NCBI GenBank assembly: GCA_005240015.1
Contig: SBBV01000575.1
Span: 1 to 10,787, forward strand
DNA length: 10,787 nucleotides
Direction: 5' to 3'
DNA from: Candidatus Odyssella thessalonicensis
GTDB lineage: Bacteria > Pseudomonadota > Alphaproteobacteria > Bin65
Below, one piece after another: positions 1 through 8,205 of the stretch (its first letter is position 1; every line of letters begins with the position of its first letter). Under the pieces are notes generated by a model, which ran no database searches, had not been told where the DNA came from, and saw only the letters and a program-made list of their open reading frames with translations. Position numbers and translations under genes: made by a program.

Positions 1-79
1 AAATCGCTGCCGATTCGCCGGCCGAGCCGCCGGTAGCCGGCTGGCTGTCCCGCCCTGGGGCGACTATATTGATGGGGCC

Positions 80-292
80 ATGGGCTCCTCCAGCGCCACT
101 GATCGGATCGAACCGCGCCGCGCTGTGCCGCTTCGCCGCGTCTTGGAGGCGGCGGCCGTGCTCGCCGGCGTCGCGACCGGGGTTCTGTTCGCCGAGCCCG
201 TGCTCGCCGCGGCCGGCGCCGTCTGGCGCGGCTACGTGCTGCCCGCCTATGACGAAGTGATCAAGAACGGGCTTTTCGCCTGGTGCATGTAA
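80..292 (+). CDS. Hypothetical small membrane protein (70 aa)
   Basis: I do not recognise this protein. It has an Arg-rich N-terminal stretch (residues 9-21), then one hydrophobic segment rich in Ala/Val/Leu (about residues 22-46) and a short polar tail ending in Cys-Met. That pattern suggests a single-pass membrane peptide with its positively charged N-terminus inside the cell. The ATG at 80 is the first ATG of the frame, but only a poor G-rich ribosome site precedes it. The frame stays open upstream to the left edge, so the real start could be outside the window. A second overlapping frame (69-260) encodes a Pro/Ser/Arg-rich peptide and looks like a shadow. Codon use fits the GC-rich surroundings. 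Confidence that this is a gene is moderate to low. Confidence 0.4.
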   Translation: MGSSSATDRIEPRRAVPLRRVLEAAAVLAGVATGVLFAEPVLAAAGAVWRGYVLPAYDEVIKNGLFAWCM

Positions 293-410
293 GGCGCGGT
301 GCGACCCCGGCGAACTCTCGCATCACGTCTCGGTGAAGCACGGCATTCGCGTCCCCCGGCGCGTTAAGCATCTTGGGCCGCCCGCAGCACGGCCCCGCCG
401 GAGGATTTTC

Positions 411-866
411 ATGTCCAAAACGCCGCTCATTTCCTTCGCGGCCAGCCTCGCGCTCCTGGCCGGCTTGGCGCCTGCGCCCGTCTCGGCCGACGGCACCCGG
501 CCCGACTCCTATCAGTCGCCGACCGATGAATACGTGCCGCCGCAGGCGCGTCCCGCGCCCCGCGCCCGCCCCGCCCCGCGCGCTCGCGGGGCGGCCATTG
601 CGCGCCGAACGGTCGTCGCGCGCCGCGACGATACGAGCCTCGCCGCTATCTTCCGCACACGGCGCTACGATCCGCCGCCCATGCTCGGCGAGATGGCGCC
701 GGCCGCCGGCCCGCCGGTCTACTTCTATCGGGCGGCGCCGCGCGTGGTTTACCAGTACGCGCCGACCACCGAATCCGGCGCCGCACCCTATTTCTACGAC
801 GCTGCGCCCTGCCCCACGGTATCGCGCGAATCGCTCGGCGCGCTGTTCGCCTGCACGTGGCGCTGA
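411..866 (+). CDS. Exported Pro/Arg-rich hypothetical protein (151 aa)
   Basis: The product starts with a clear Sec signal peptide: MSK, then a hydrophobic core at residues 5-20, with a likely cut after the Val-Ser-Ala near residue 26. The mature part has a low-complexity basic stretch (about residues 46-70) containing a tandem Arg-Pro-Ala-Pro-Arg-Ala unit. A Tyr/Pro-rich region follows (PVYFYRAAPRVVYQYAP), and the C-terminus carries two Cys that could form a disulfide. I chose the ATG at 411 because GGAGG lies at 400-404, at good spacing, and because this start puts the signal peptide at the N-terminus. The frame is open from 333, but that extension would bury the signal. No known domain is recognised; a periplasmic or envelope location is inferred. 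The gene faces pckA, with a palindromic repeat between them. Confidence 0.68.
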   Translation: MSKTPLISFAASLALLAGLAPAPVSADGTRPDSYQSPTDEYVPPQARPAPRARPAPRARGAAIARRTVVARRDDTSLAAIFRTRRYDPPPMLGEMAPAAGPPVYFYRAAPRVVYQYAPTTESGAAPYFYDAAPCPTVSRESLGALFACTWR

Positions 867-895
867 GTCTGCCGTAGGGCGTTTCGCGCTGATGA

Positions 896-1024
896 CATCC
901 TTCGAGGCGCAGCGAACGCAAGTTGCGTTCGCTGCGCACCTCAGGATGAGGCTTCAGCAACAAACAACCTCGTCCTGAGGTGTGCTGCGGACGCGCCTTC
1001 GCGTCCGCGGCGCCTCGAAGGATG
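896..1024. repeat. Compound palindromic repeat between convergent genes
   Basis: A perfect 15-nt inverted repeat forms the ends (CATCCTTCGAGGCGC at 896-910; its complement at 1010-1024). Inside is a second inverted pair, 934-951 against 968-985, matching at 16 of 18 positions. Each half also has its own hairpin: 907-921 with 923-937 (15 bp around one unpaired base) and 987-995 with 1000-1008 (9 bp, loop CCTT). The element can therefore form a cruciform or a branched RNA. The CATCCTTCGAG...CCTCAGGATGAGG signature resembles intergenic repeats common in Bradyrhizobium and relatives (from memory, not searched). It lies between the 3' ends of the exported-protein gene and pckA, so it may act as a two-way transcription barrier. 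There is no T-run typical of an intrinsic terminator. Confidence 0.85.
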
Positions 1025-1059
1025 GATGCAGCGCGAGGGTCTGCCGCGCCGTGATGCGA

Positions 1060-2667
<1,608 letters not shown>

Positions 2668-2677
2668 GGTGGCTGTT

Positions 2678-2684
2678 CTCCTTC
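2678..2684 (-). promoter_or_regulatory. Ribosome binding site of pckA
   Basis: The minus strand reads GAAGGAG here, ten bases before the GTG at 2667. No in-frame ATG sits at a better distance, so this site decides for the GTG start. Confidence 0.75.
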
Positions 2685-2699
2685 ACGTGCCAAAGGAAA

Positions 2700-2748
2700 G
2701 AAACGCCCATGTGCCCCGGTGGTGCCGGGACATTCCCCTCGGCGTTTC
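2700..2748 (-). promoter_or_regulatory. Possible stem-loop in the pckA 5' leader
   Basis: The outer arms are a perfect 8-nt inverted repeat (plus strand GAAACGCC at 2700-2707 and GGCGTTTC at 2741-2748). Within them, ATGT (2709-2712) can pair with ACAT (2730-2733), and CCCGG (2715-2719) with CCGGG (2725-2729) around a 5-nt loop. The base of the stem lies about 15 nt upstream of the pckA ribosome site, so in the mRNA it would be a leader structure. It could instead be a DNA operator. It matches no riboswitch class I know, and a regulatory role is inference. Confidence 0.4.
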
Positions 2749-2785
2749 CTGTTATTTCAACCGCTTATCCCGCGCGGCCTAGCGA

Positions 2786-2815
2786 AACATACTAATCCGG
2801 CATGGCCTTTTGCAA
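2786..2815 (-). promoter_or_regulatory. Weak candidate promoter for pckA
   Basis: On the minus strand, TTGCAA (2810-2815) is followed after 18 bases by TATGTT (2786-2791), a loose sigma-70-like pair about 120 bases upstream of the pckA start. In such GC-rich DNA this AT-richer patch is the best candidate between 2749 and 2853, but the match is poor. Nothing else convincing is seen in that interval apart from a small 7-bp hairpin at 2827-2843. Confidence 0.22.
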
Positions 2816-2853
2816 CGTGCCTCGCACGGCATGCGTCATGCCGCCCGCGCGGG

Positions 2854-3084
2854 TCAGTTGTAGGATGTACGACGACCGTGGGCGAAGACATGCGTGAAGC
2901 CGTCGCGTGCGGCCGCCACGAAGCCCAGCGCCTCCCAGAACGCCGCGCTCGAAGCGCATGGCACCTGACCGCCAATCGGCGGCCAAGCGATCTAGTTCAC
3001 AAGGCCGTCGGCGGGCGCGTCGTCACGCACGAGCTCGATGCCAGCCGGCAGCGCGCCGACGACGCCGGCGAAACGGATCACCAT
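2854..3084 (-). pseudogene. Remnant of a GNAT-family N-acetyltransferase
   Basis: Three pieces in two frames together resemble the two ends of a GNAT acetyltransferase. From the ATG at 3084, 30 codons (MVIRFAGVVGALPAGIELVR...) run to an in-frame TAG at 2992-2994. A second frame from 2998 to 2942 reads ELDRLAADWRSGAMRFERG, like the LxRLxxEWxSGxNRFxRPGE segment near the N-terminus of some GNATs. The first frame then resumes with AAFWEALGFVAAARDGFTHV and ends at TGA 2854-2856, like the C-terminal AAxFYExLGF motif. The roughly 60-75 residues between these parts, including the acetyl-CoA loop (Q/RxxGxG/A), are absent. A frameshift plus internal deletion is inferred. A GGAG ribosome site remains 4 nt before the ATG. 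The start lies 43 nt beyond the binding-protein stop, so it may once have ended that operon. Family assignment is from pattern memory. Confidence 0.65.
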
Positions 3085-3127
3085 TTCTCTCCATCACCGG
3101 CGCGCCGTCCCGCCGCATCCGCCAGCG

Positions 3128-4081
3128 TTACGGCAGATAGCTCATGTCCACGAACGCGGCTGGATCCACCTTCGTCTTCTGGTGCCCCTGCGCCAGCATC
3201 ACGTCTTGCGCCTTCTTCAGCGCCTCGACGTCGATGCGCGCGGTGGGATTGCGGTAGTTGTCCTTCATGTCGAGATAGAGCTGCTCGGGGACGCGCACCA
3301 TCTTCGCATCGATGAGTGCCTTCCGCGCTTCCGTCGGCTTCTCGACGTAGAACTTCGTCGCCGCCGCGAAATCGGCCATGAAGGCCTTGAGCGCCGGCTT
3401 CTGCTTGGCGGCGAAGTCTTCGGTCACCAGCAGCAGGATCAGCTCTTCATCGAAGGGCATGCCCTCTTTCGAGGTGAAGAGCGTGCGCACGCCGCCTTTC
3501 GCGGTCTCGGCGGCCGCGAAGGGCTGCGGCAGCGCCGCCAGGTCGAGCTTGCCCGAGCGCAGCGCCTGGCCTTGCGCCGGAAACGGCACGATCGCCCAGT
3601 TGACGTCGCGGTCGGGGTTGAGGCCGTGCTTGGCGAGCGCCATGCGCGCCCAGAGCTCGATCGACGAACGCGCGGCGTTGTTGCCGATCGTCTTGCCCTT
3701 CAGGTCGGCGATCGTCTTGATCGGCGAATCGGCCATCACAACGTATTGCGTGACGAAGCCCTTGCTGCTCTCCATCGAGATCGAGGCCACGGCCTTGAAC
3801 TTGAGCCCCTGCGAATAGGCGACGACAGCCGAGCTGCCCGACGACGTGAACACGTCCAGCTCCTTGGCCTCGACCGCCTTGAAGCGCTGGTCGGTGCCGC
3901 GGAACAGCTGGAAGTCGAGCGTGTAGGCCTTGCCCTGGTTGGGGGTCACGTCCGGCTTGGCCTTCATCAGCCAGAGCTGCTCCTCCACGGCGGCGCCGTG
4001 GCCGACGCGGATCTTGACGGCTTCGGCCGCGGCCGGCGCGGCCAGCGCCAGCACCGCGAGCGCGGTGATCAATCGCTTCAT
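3128..4081 (-). CDS. ABC transporter substrate-binding protein (NMT1/SsuA/TauA-like)
   Basis: This 317-residue periplasmic protein should bind the solute and deliver it to the two permeases encoded upstream. It has a typical Sec signal peptide (MKRLITALAVLALAAPAAA, cut near residue 20), then a two-lobed binding-protein pattern: a VKIRVGHG first strand, the LDVFTSSGSSAVVAYSQG segment, and SPIKTIADLKGKTIGNN, the D-L-K-G-K-x-I/V-G hallmark of this family. The length is usual. I chose ATG 4081 because GGAGGAG sits six bases upstream; the longer frame from 4147 would place 22 charged residues before the signal. It is the last intact gene of the operon, separated from the permeases by a palindromic repeat. 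Relatives bind sulfonates, taurine, nitrate or pyrimidine/thiamine precursors; the ligand cannot be told here. Confidence 0.9.
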   Translation of the reverse strand: MKRLITALAVLALAAPAAAEAVKIRVGHGAAVEEQLWLMKAKPDVTPNQGKAYTLDFQLFRGTDQRFKAVEAKELDVFTSSGSSAVVAYSQGLKFKAVASISMESSKGFVTQYVVMADSPIKTIADLKGKTIGNNAARSSIELWARMALAKHGLNPDRDVNWAIVPFPAQGQALRSGKLDLAALPQPFAAAETAKGGVRTLFTSKEGMPFDEELILLLVTEDFAAKQKPALKAFMADFAAATKFYVEKPTEARKALIDAKMVRVPEQLYLDMKDNYRNPTARIDVEALKKAQDVMLAQGHQKTKVDPAAFVDMSYLP

Positions 4082-4104
4082 GGGTTTCTCCTCCCTCGAT
4101 TTTT

Positions 4105-4277
4105 TCACGCGGCGCCGCGAGGCCGCGGAGAAAGGAAGTTGAACCACAGAGACACAGAGACACTGAGAACCAGATTTGGTACGCGCCCAGCGCGCCCATT
4201 CGCTCCTCTGTGTCTCTGTGTCTCTGTGTCTCTGTGGTTAGATCACTTTCTCCGCGATCGCCGCGGGCTCCGGGTGA
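4105..4277. repeat. Palindromic repeat with CTCTGTGT tandem units inside the ABC operon
   Basis: The core is a perfect 22-nt inverted repeat, 4142-4163 against 4218-4239, ending in AACCACAGAGACACAGAGAC and its complement. The right arm is extended by repeated CTCTGTGT units (4206-4235). Outside the core, GCGGAGAAAG (4125-4134) pairs with CTTTCTCCGC (4246-4255). A degenerate outer arm beginning TCACGCGG (4105) mirrors one ending GGGTGA (4277). This resembles the widespread TCTCTGTGTCTCTGTGGTT / CTCCGCG-type dispersed repeats of bacterial genomes (from memory). It fills most of the 234-bp gap between the second permease and the binding-protein gene, ending about ten bases before that gene's ribosome site. 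In the operon mRNA it would form a long hairpin. Confidence 0.85.
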
Positions 4278-4315
4278 GGCACACGACTCTCGTACGGCAC
4301 GGCACGAAGGTCAAA

Positions 4316-5095
4316 TCACGCGGCGCCGATGAAGGCGGCGCCGCGCTCCCAGAAGATCAGGCGGTTGCGCAGCCAGACCAGCGCGCGGTCGAGCGTGAAG
4401 CCGATCACGGCGACGGCCGCCACGCCGGCAAAGGCGGTGGAATACTCGAACGAGGCCGAGGCGTAGCTGATGAAATAGCCCAAGCCGCGACTCTCGCCGA
4501 TCATCTCGGTTATGATCACGACGATGAGCGAGATCGGGAGCGCGATGCGCAGGCCCGCGAAGATCGCGGGTGCCGCGCCCGGCAGCAGCACCCGCCAGAA
4601 GATCTGCCGCTCCGAGGCACCCATGTTGTGCGCGGCCCAGACGTGCACGCGGTCGATGCCGCGCATGCCGTAGAACGCATTGACGGTGATCGGATAGAGG
4701 CACTCTAGGAAGATCATCATCACCTTCGAGAGGTTGCCGAAGCCGAACACGAAGATGAAGATCGGATAAAGCGCGATCTTCGGCACCGGATAGCCGAAGC
4801 TGAAGATCGGCTCGAACAGCGCATCGAACGCGCGCGAGCGTGCCATCGCGACGCCGAGCAAGATGCCGAAGATAATTGCGAGCGCGTAGCCGGCGAAGGC
4901 GCGGCCGAGCGAGATGCCGGCATGGAACAGGAGATCGCCGCTCGCGATCGCATCCCACACCGCGAGCGCGATCTCGACCAGGCTCGGCATCAGCCGTCGG
5001 GAGACCGCGCCGGTGCGCGCCAACAGCTCCCAGACCGCGAGCACGAGCGGCACCGAATACCAACGGGCGAGCGAGCGCAGGACCGCGTCAGCCAT
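4316..5095 (-). CDS. ABC transporter permease (SsuC/TauC-like), second of two
   Basis: This 259-residue inner-membrane protein has about six hydrophobic segments, including residues 15-25, 66-84, 107-135, 185-197 and 221-238. It carries the cytoplasmic EAA loop that docks on the ATPase: AAHNMGASERQIFWRVLLP at 154-172, with the invariant Gly159 and Leu-Pro 171-172. It belongs to the binding-protein-dependent inner-membrane component family. The ATG at 5095 overlaps the end of the upstream permease gene by 8 nt and has AAGGAGG six bases upstream, inside that gene, implying coupled translation. It is clearly diverged from the partner permease, so the channel is probably a heterodimer rather than the homodimer usual for SsuC/TauC. 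The substrate is unknown. Confidence 0.93.
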   Translation of the reverse strand: MADAVLRSLARWYSVPLVLAVWELLARTGAVSRRLMPSLVEIALAVWDAIASGDLLFHAGISLGRAFAGYALAIIFGILLGVAMARSRAFDALFEPIFSFGYPVPKIALYPIFIFVFGFGNLSKVMMIFLECLYPITVNAFYGMRGIDRVHVWAAHNMGASERQIFWRVLLPGAAPAIFAGLRIALPISLIVVIITEMIGESRGLGYFISYASASFEYSTAFAGVAAVAVIGFTLDRALVWLRNRLIFWERGAAFIGAA

Positions 5096-5882
5096 GCGCG
5101 CCCTCCTTGCCGAGCGTCTGCCCCGCGAGCGCGCGGCGGCGCAGCGCCACGAGCACGCGGTCGCCGGCGAAGCCGATCACGCCGATCGCGATGATGGCGG
5201 CGTACATGAGATCGAAGCGCAGGCTGTTCTCGGCGTCGGCGATGAGATAGCCGAGGCCGCTCCGCGAATTCTGCAGCTCGGCTGCGACCGTCACGATGAA
5301 GGCGAGCGCCAGGCCGATGCGGAGGCCCGTCAACACCTGCGGCAGCGAGGCCGGCAGGATCACCTTCGCGAACACCTGGAGCGGCGCGGCGCCCATGTTG
5401 CGCGCGCTCCACACAAAGAGCCGGTTCACGCCCTTGGCGCCGTAAAGCGCGTTGATGAAGGTGGGATAGAACACCGCCGCGGTGATGACCGCGATCTTCG
5501 AGGCATCGCCGGCGCCGAGCCACGCGATCAGGATGGGCAGCACGACAATCTTCGGCACCGGATAGGTGAGCGAGACGATGGGATCGTAGAAGCGTTCGAC
5601 CGGCCGCGCGATGCCGGCGAGCAACCCCATCGCGACTCCCGCAGCACCGCCGATCGCATAGCCGCCGATCGCACGCAAAAGGCTGTCGGCGGTGTGGCGC
5701 CAGAGCTCGCCGCTCAGCACCATTTCCCAGGTCGCGGCGAGGATGCGGCTCGGCGCGATGAGATAGTCGGGCACGGTACCGTAGCGCGCCGAGAGCTCCC
5801 ACGCGGCGAGCGCGGCGAGCGGCAGCGCCAAGCCGAGTGCGGCCCGCCGGCCACGCGAAAAGGGCGCGGCGGCCGCCTTCAC
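5088..5882 (-). CDS. ABC transporter permease (SsuC/TauC-like), first of two
   Basis: This 264-residue inner-membrane protein has about six hydrophobic segments. Its EAA loop is at 159-177 (SARNMGAAPLQVFAKVILP, with Gly164 and Leu-Pro 176-177). The segment SLTYPVPKIVVLPILIAWLG is typical of the SsuC/TauC group and aligns with SFGYPVPKIALYPIFIFVFG in the second permease, showing an old duplication. The start is GTG at 5882 and overlaps the ATPase stop by 4 nt (GTGA). A GAGGAG site five bases upstream, within the ATPase gene, supports that start. With the partner permease it should form the membrane path of the importer. Confidence 0.93.
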   Translation of the reverse strand: MKAAAAPFSRGRRAALGLALPLAALAAWELSARYGTVPDYLIAPSRILAATWEMVLSGELWRHTADSLLRAIGGYAIGGAAGVAMGLLAGIARPVERFYDPIVSLTYPVPKIVVLPILIAWLGAGDASKIAVITAAVFYPTFINALYGAKGVNRLFVWSARNMGAAPLQVFAKVILPASLPQVLTGLRIGLALAFIVTVAAELQNSRSGLGYLIADAENSLRFDLMYAAIIAIGVIGFAGDRVLVALRRRALAGQTLGKEGAHG

Positions 5883-6715
5883 CGAAACTCCTCGCGCGCC
5901 TTCAGGACCTCTTCGCGCAAGGAGTCCCAGACGCGGTTGCGGTAGCCCATGTAGGCAGCGGTCTTCTTCACATCGATGCGGCGCGGCCGCTCGAGCTTGA
6001 CGCGGATCTCGTCCTTCAGCCGCCCCGGCCGCGCCGTGAAGACGATGACGCGGTCGGCGAGGTAGATCGCTTCGTCGATGTCGTGCGTGACGAACAGCAC
6101 GGTGTTGCGCGTCTGCTGCCAGATCGCGTTGAGCTCCTCCTGCATGAGCTCGCGCGTCTGCGCATCGAGCGCCCCGAAAGGCTCGTCCATCAAGAGAATG
6201 CGCGGCTCGAACGCGAGCACGCGCGCGAGCGCCACGCGCTGCTTCATGCCGCCCGAGAGCTCGGCCGGATAGGCGTCGCGGAACTGCGAGAGGCCGACCA
6301 GCTTCAAGTAGCGCTCGGCGATGGCAATGCGCTCGGCCTTGGGCTTTCCCTGCACCTCGAGCGCCCAGGCGACGTTGCCGATCACCGAGCGCCAGGGATA
6401 GAGCGCGAATTCCTGGAACAGCATGCCGCGGTCGGGGCCGGGGCCCCTGACCGGCGCACCGTTCAGCAGCATCGTGCCGCCGTCATGCGGTTCGAAGCCG
6501 CCGAGAATATGGAGAAACGTGCTCTTGCCGCAGCCCGACGGTCCGACGATGGCGACGAACTCGCCCTCGCTTACGGTGAGCGAGAAGCGGTCGATGGCCT
6601 GCACGGTTCGGGCGCCGCGCCGGAACGTCTTCTCGAGGTCGCGCACCTCGAGCAGCGCGCCGCCTGCGCCGCCGAGCGTGCCGAACCCGCTTTCCCGCAT
6701 CGCCCCCGCAGCCAT
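5879..6715 (-). CDS. ABC transporter ATP-binding protein (SsuB/TauB-like)
   Basis: This cytoplasmic ATPase powers the importer. All nucleotide-binding motifs are present: Walker A GPSGCGKST (58-66), Q-loop Gln101, signature LSGGMKQR (153-160), Walker B ILLMDEP (173-179) with catalytic Glu178, D-loop GALD, and the switch His211 in VTHD. The C-terminal PRRIDVKKTAAYMGYRNRVW stretch is usual for the nitrate/sulfonate/taurine class. The 278-residue length is slightly long because of a Gly/Ala-rich N-terminus. An ATG at 6700 (codon 6), preceded by a run of G, is an equally good start; AAGG before 6715 sits rather close. It is the first gene of the operon, read away from the copper-storage gene across a 158-bp divergent interval with no clear promoter or operator. 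Confidence 0.95.
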   Translation of the reverse strand: MAAGAMRESGFGTLGGAGGALLEVRDLEKTFRRGARTVQAIDRFSLTVSEGEFVAIVGPSGCGKSTFLHILGGFEPHDGGTMLLNGAPVRGPGPDRGMLFQEFALYPWRSVIGNVAWALEVQGKPKAERIAIAERYLKLVGLSQFRDAYPAELSGGMKQRVALARVLAFEPRILLMDEPFGALDAQTRELMQEELNAIWQQTRNTVLFVTHDIDEAIYLADRVIVFTARPGRLKDEIRVKLERPRRIDVKKTAAYMGYRNRVWDSLREEVLKAREEFR

Positions 6716-6873
6716 TTCCTTAACCCCCGCGCGGCCAAACTAGGCAAGCCGGCGCCCCTGCGCCACCGCTACGCGCGTCTACGTGAAATTCCAGAGTACG
6801 CGCGGCCGCACGGGAACGCCCGCCGCAACAATGCGTTAGCTGTGGGGGATCAGCCAGCACCGGGAACGTCGCC

Positions 6874-7230
6874 ATGCCCGACACCCTTGCCGAGCAGCTT
6901 CGCGCCGACGCCGACAGCTGCGTCGATCTCTGCCAAGCCACGCACCGGGCCTGCCTCGAAACCATGCTGTATTGCCTGGGACGCGGCGGCGCCTATGCCG
7001 ATGCCGATCATATCCGCCTGCTCGCCGATTGCGCCGAGATCTGTCAGACCGCCGCGGACTTCATGCTGCGCGAGTCCCCGCTGCAGGGGTCGGTCTGTGC
7101 GGTGTGCGCGGAAGTGTGCGACCAGTGCGCGGTCGAATGCGACACCTTTGCCGATGAGGGCCGGCTCGAGCAGTTCGCGCGGCTCTGCCGCCAATGCGCC
7201 GCCAGTTGCGAATCGCTGGCGGGGATGTAA
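6874..7230 (+). CDS. Cys-rich four-helix bundle copper-storage protein (Csp3-like, DUF326)
   Basis: This 118-residue protein has 14 Cys at 16, 20, 27, 34, 53, 57, 75, 78, 82, 85, 89, 105, 108 and 112, most spaced 3-4 or 7 residues apart, so they line one face of each of four helices. That is the pattern of the Csp copper-storage family (Pfam DUF326), whose members bind many Cu(I) ions through thiolates inside a four-helix bundle and assemble as tetramers. There is no signal peptide, so it should be cytosolic like Csp3 rather than exported like Csp1. His24 and His46 may be further ligands. Only a weak GGGA precedes the ATG. No copper ATPase, chaperone or recognisable CueR/CsoR gene is nearby. 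Older annotations may call such proteins ferredoxin-like. Confidence 0.9.
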   Translation: MPDTLAEQLRADADSCVDLCQATHRACLETMLYCLGRGGAYADADHIRLLADCAEICQTAADFMLRESPLQGSVCAVCAEVCDQCAVECDTFADEGRLEQFARLCRQCAASCESLAGM

Positions 7231-7292
7231 GGCTGCGGAAATAGTCATCGCCTCTTCCTGCGACCCCCGATTGACCGGTCGAGCCCGACGTC

Positions 7293-8198
7293 GTGACCGC
7301 GCGCCGCCCCTCCGCGCTCGCCCTCATCATCGCGGTGATGATCGTGTGGGGCAGCACCTTCGTCGTCACCAAGGTGGCCGTCGAGGAAGTTCCGCCGCTG
7401 GCCCTGGCCGCGCTGCGCTTCCTGATCGCGGCGCTCGTGCTGTTGCCGATCCTGGTGGCGCGCGGCTGGTGGCGAGGCCTGCCGCGCCCGCTTCCGCTCG
7501 CAACCTTGGCGTTGATGGCGTTCACCGGCATCGCCGCCTTCACCGCCGCATTCAACTTCGCGCTGATCCATGCATCGGCCTCGCAGGGTGCCTTGATCTT
7601 TGCGCTTGTGCCCGCCGCGGTCGCGATCGCCGCAGTGATCTTCTTGAAGGAAGCGCCCTCACGCCGGCGTCTTGCCGGAATAGCACTCTCGGTCGGCGGC
7701 GTGGCGTTGGTCGTGGCGGCGAGCGAAAAGGGCGGCGCGTCGCCCGATCCGGTGCAGGGCGCGCTCTGGATGCTCGCCGCCGTCGTCCTCTGGGCGGCGT
7801 ACACGGTGTTCGCCAAGCGCCTCGCCGGCGCCGACCAGATCGTTGTGACCGCCTGGATCTCGTTGCTCGGGATGGCGATGCTGATTCCGCCTGCCGCGCT
7901 CGAGCTGGCGCGCAGCCCATGGCCGGCCCCGTCCTGGCAGGGTTGGCTCGGCGTCTTGTTCCTCGGCGTCATCGCCTCGGCCGCCGCCTACATCGCCTAC
8001 AACTACGCGCTGCGCGCGCTCGATGCGAGCCTCGTCGGCGCGTTCCTCAATCTCGACCCGATCGTGGGCGTGCTGACCGCGGCGCTGTTCCTCGGCGAGA
8101 CGCTGCGCGATTGGCAGATGGCGGGCGGCCTCATCGCGCTCGTCGGAATGTGGCTCGCCTCGTCCCAGGCCGCCGAGGTCGTGGCGCCGAAGACTTGA
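7293..8198 (+). CDS. EamA/DMT-family transporter (10 TM)
   Basis: This 301-residue inner-membrane protein has about ten hydrophobic segments in two repeated EamA halves. The first half opens with the family hallmark VMIVWGSTFVVTKVAV (residues 15-30). The second begins near ALWMLAAVVLWAAYTVFAKRLAG and ends with LNLDPIVGVLTAALFLGETL, the conserved P-(X)8-12-GE region of DMT proteins. Members export or import small metabolites such as amino acids, purines or drugs; the substrate cannot be predicted. The start is GTG at 7293 without a good ribosome site; an ATG at codon 16 lies within the first membrane segment and is rejected. It follows the copper-storage gene by 62 bp and may be co-transcribed with it. 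It is convergent with yihA, 7 bp from its stop. Confidence 0.93.
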   Translation: MTARRPSALALIIAVMIVWGSTFVVTKVAVEEVPPLALAALRFLIAALVLLPILVARGWWRGLPRPLPLATLALMAFTGIAAFTAAFNFALIHASASQGALIFALVPAAVAIAAVIFLKEAPSRRRLAGIALSVGGVALVVAASEKGGASPDPVQGALWMLAAVVLWAAYTVFAKRLAGADQIVVTAWISLLGMAMLIPPAALELARSPWPAPSWQGWLGVLFLGVIASAAAYIAYNYALRALDASLVGAFLNLDPIVGVLTAALFLGETLRDWQMAGGLIALVGMWLASSQAAEVVAPKT

Positions 8199-8205
8199 GC
8201 CCGGC

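Noticed and set aside
987..1008. Intrinsic terminator for pckA
   Set aside because: A 9-bp hairpin with a CCTT loop is present, but no T-run follows on either strand and it is part of a dispersed repeat, so I list it only within the repeat.
4206..4239. CRISPR-like tandem repeats
   Set aside because: The CTCTGTGT units are contiguous, with no unique spacers between them, and form one arm of a palindrome.
3038..4708. 556-codon plus-strand open frame
   Set aside because: Antisense to the binding protein and the second permease. It crosses the palindromic repeat, where it encodes the repeat peptide CLCVSVSLW, and its composition is typical of a shadow frame.
6770..6868. Operator sites in the gap between the ABC operon and the copper-storage gene
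   Set aside because: There are two TACGCGCG copies (6770, 6797) and two CGGGAACG copies (6811, 6861), but such short GC-rich repeats are expected by chance here and match no copper-regulator site I know.
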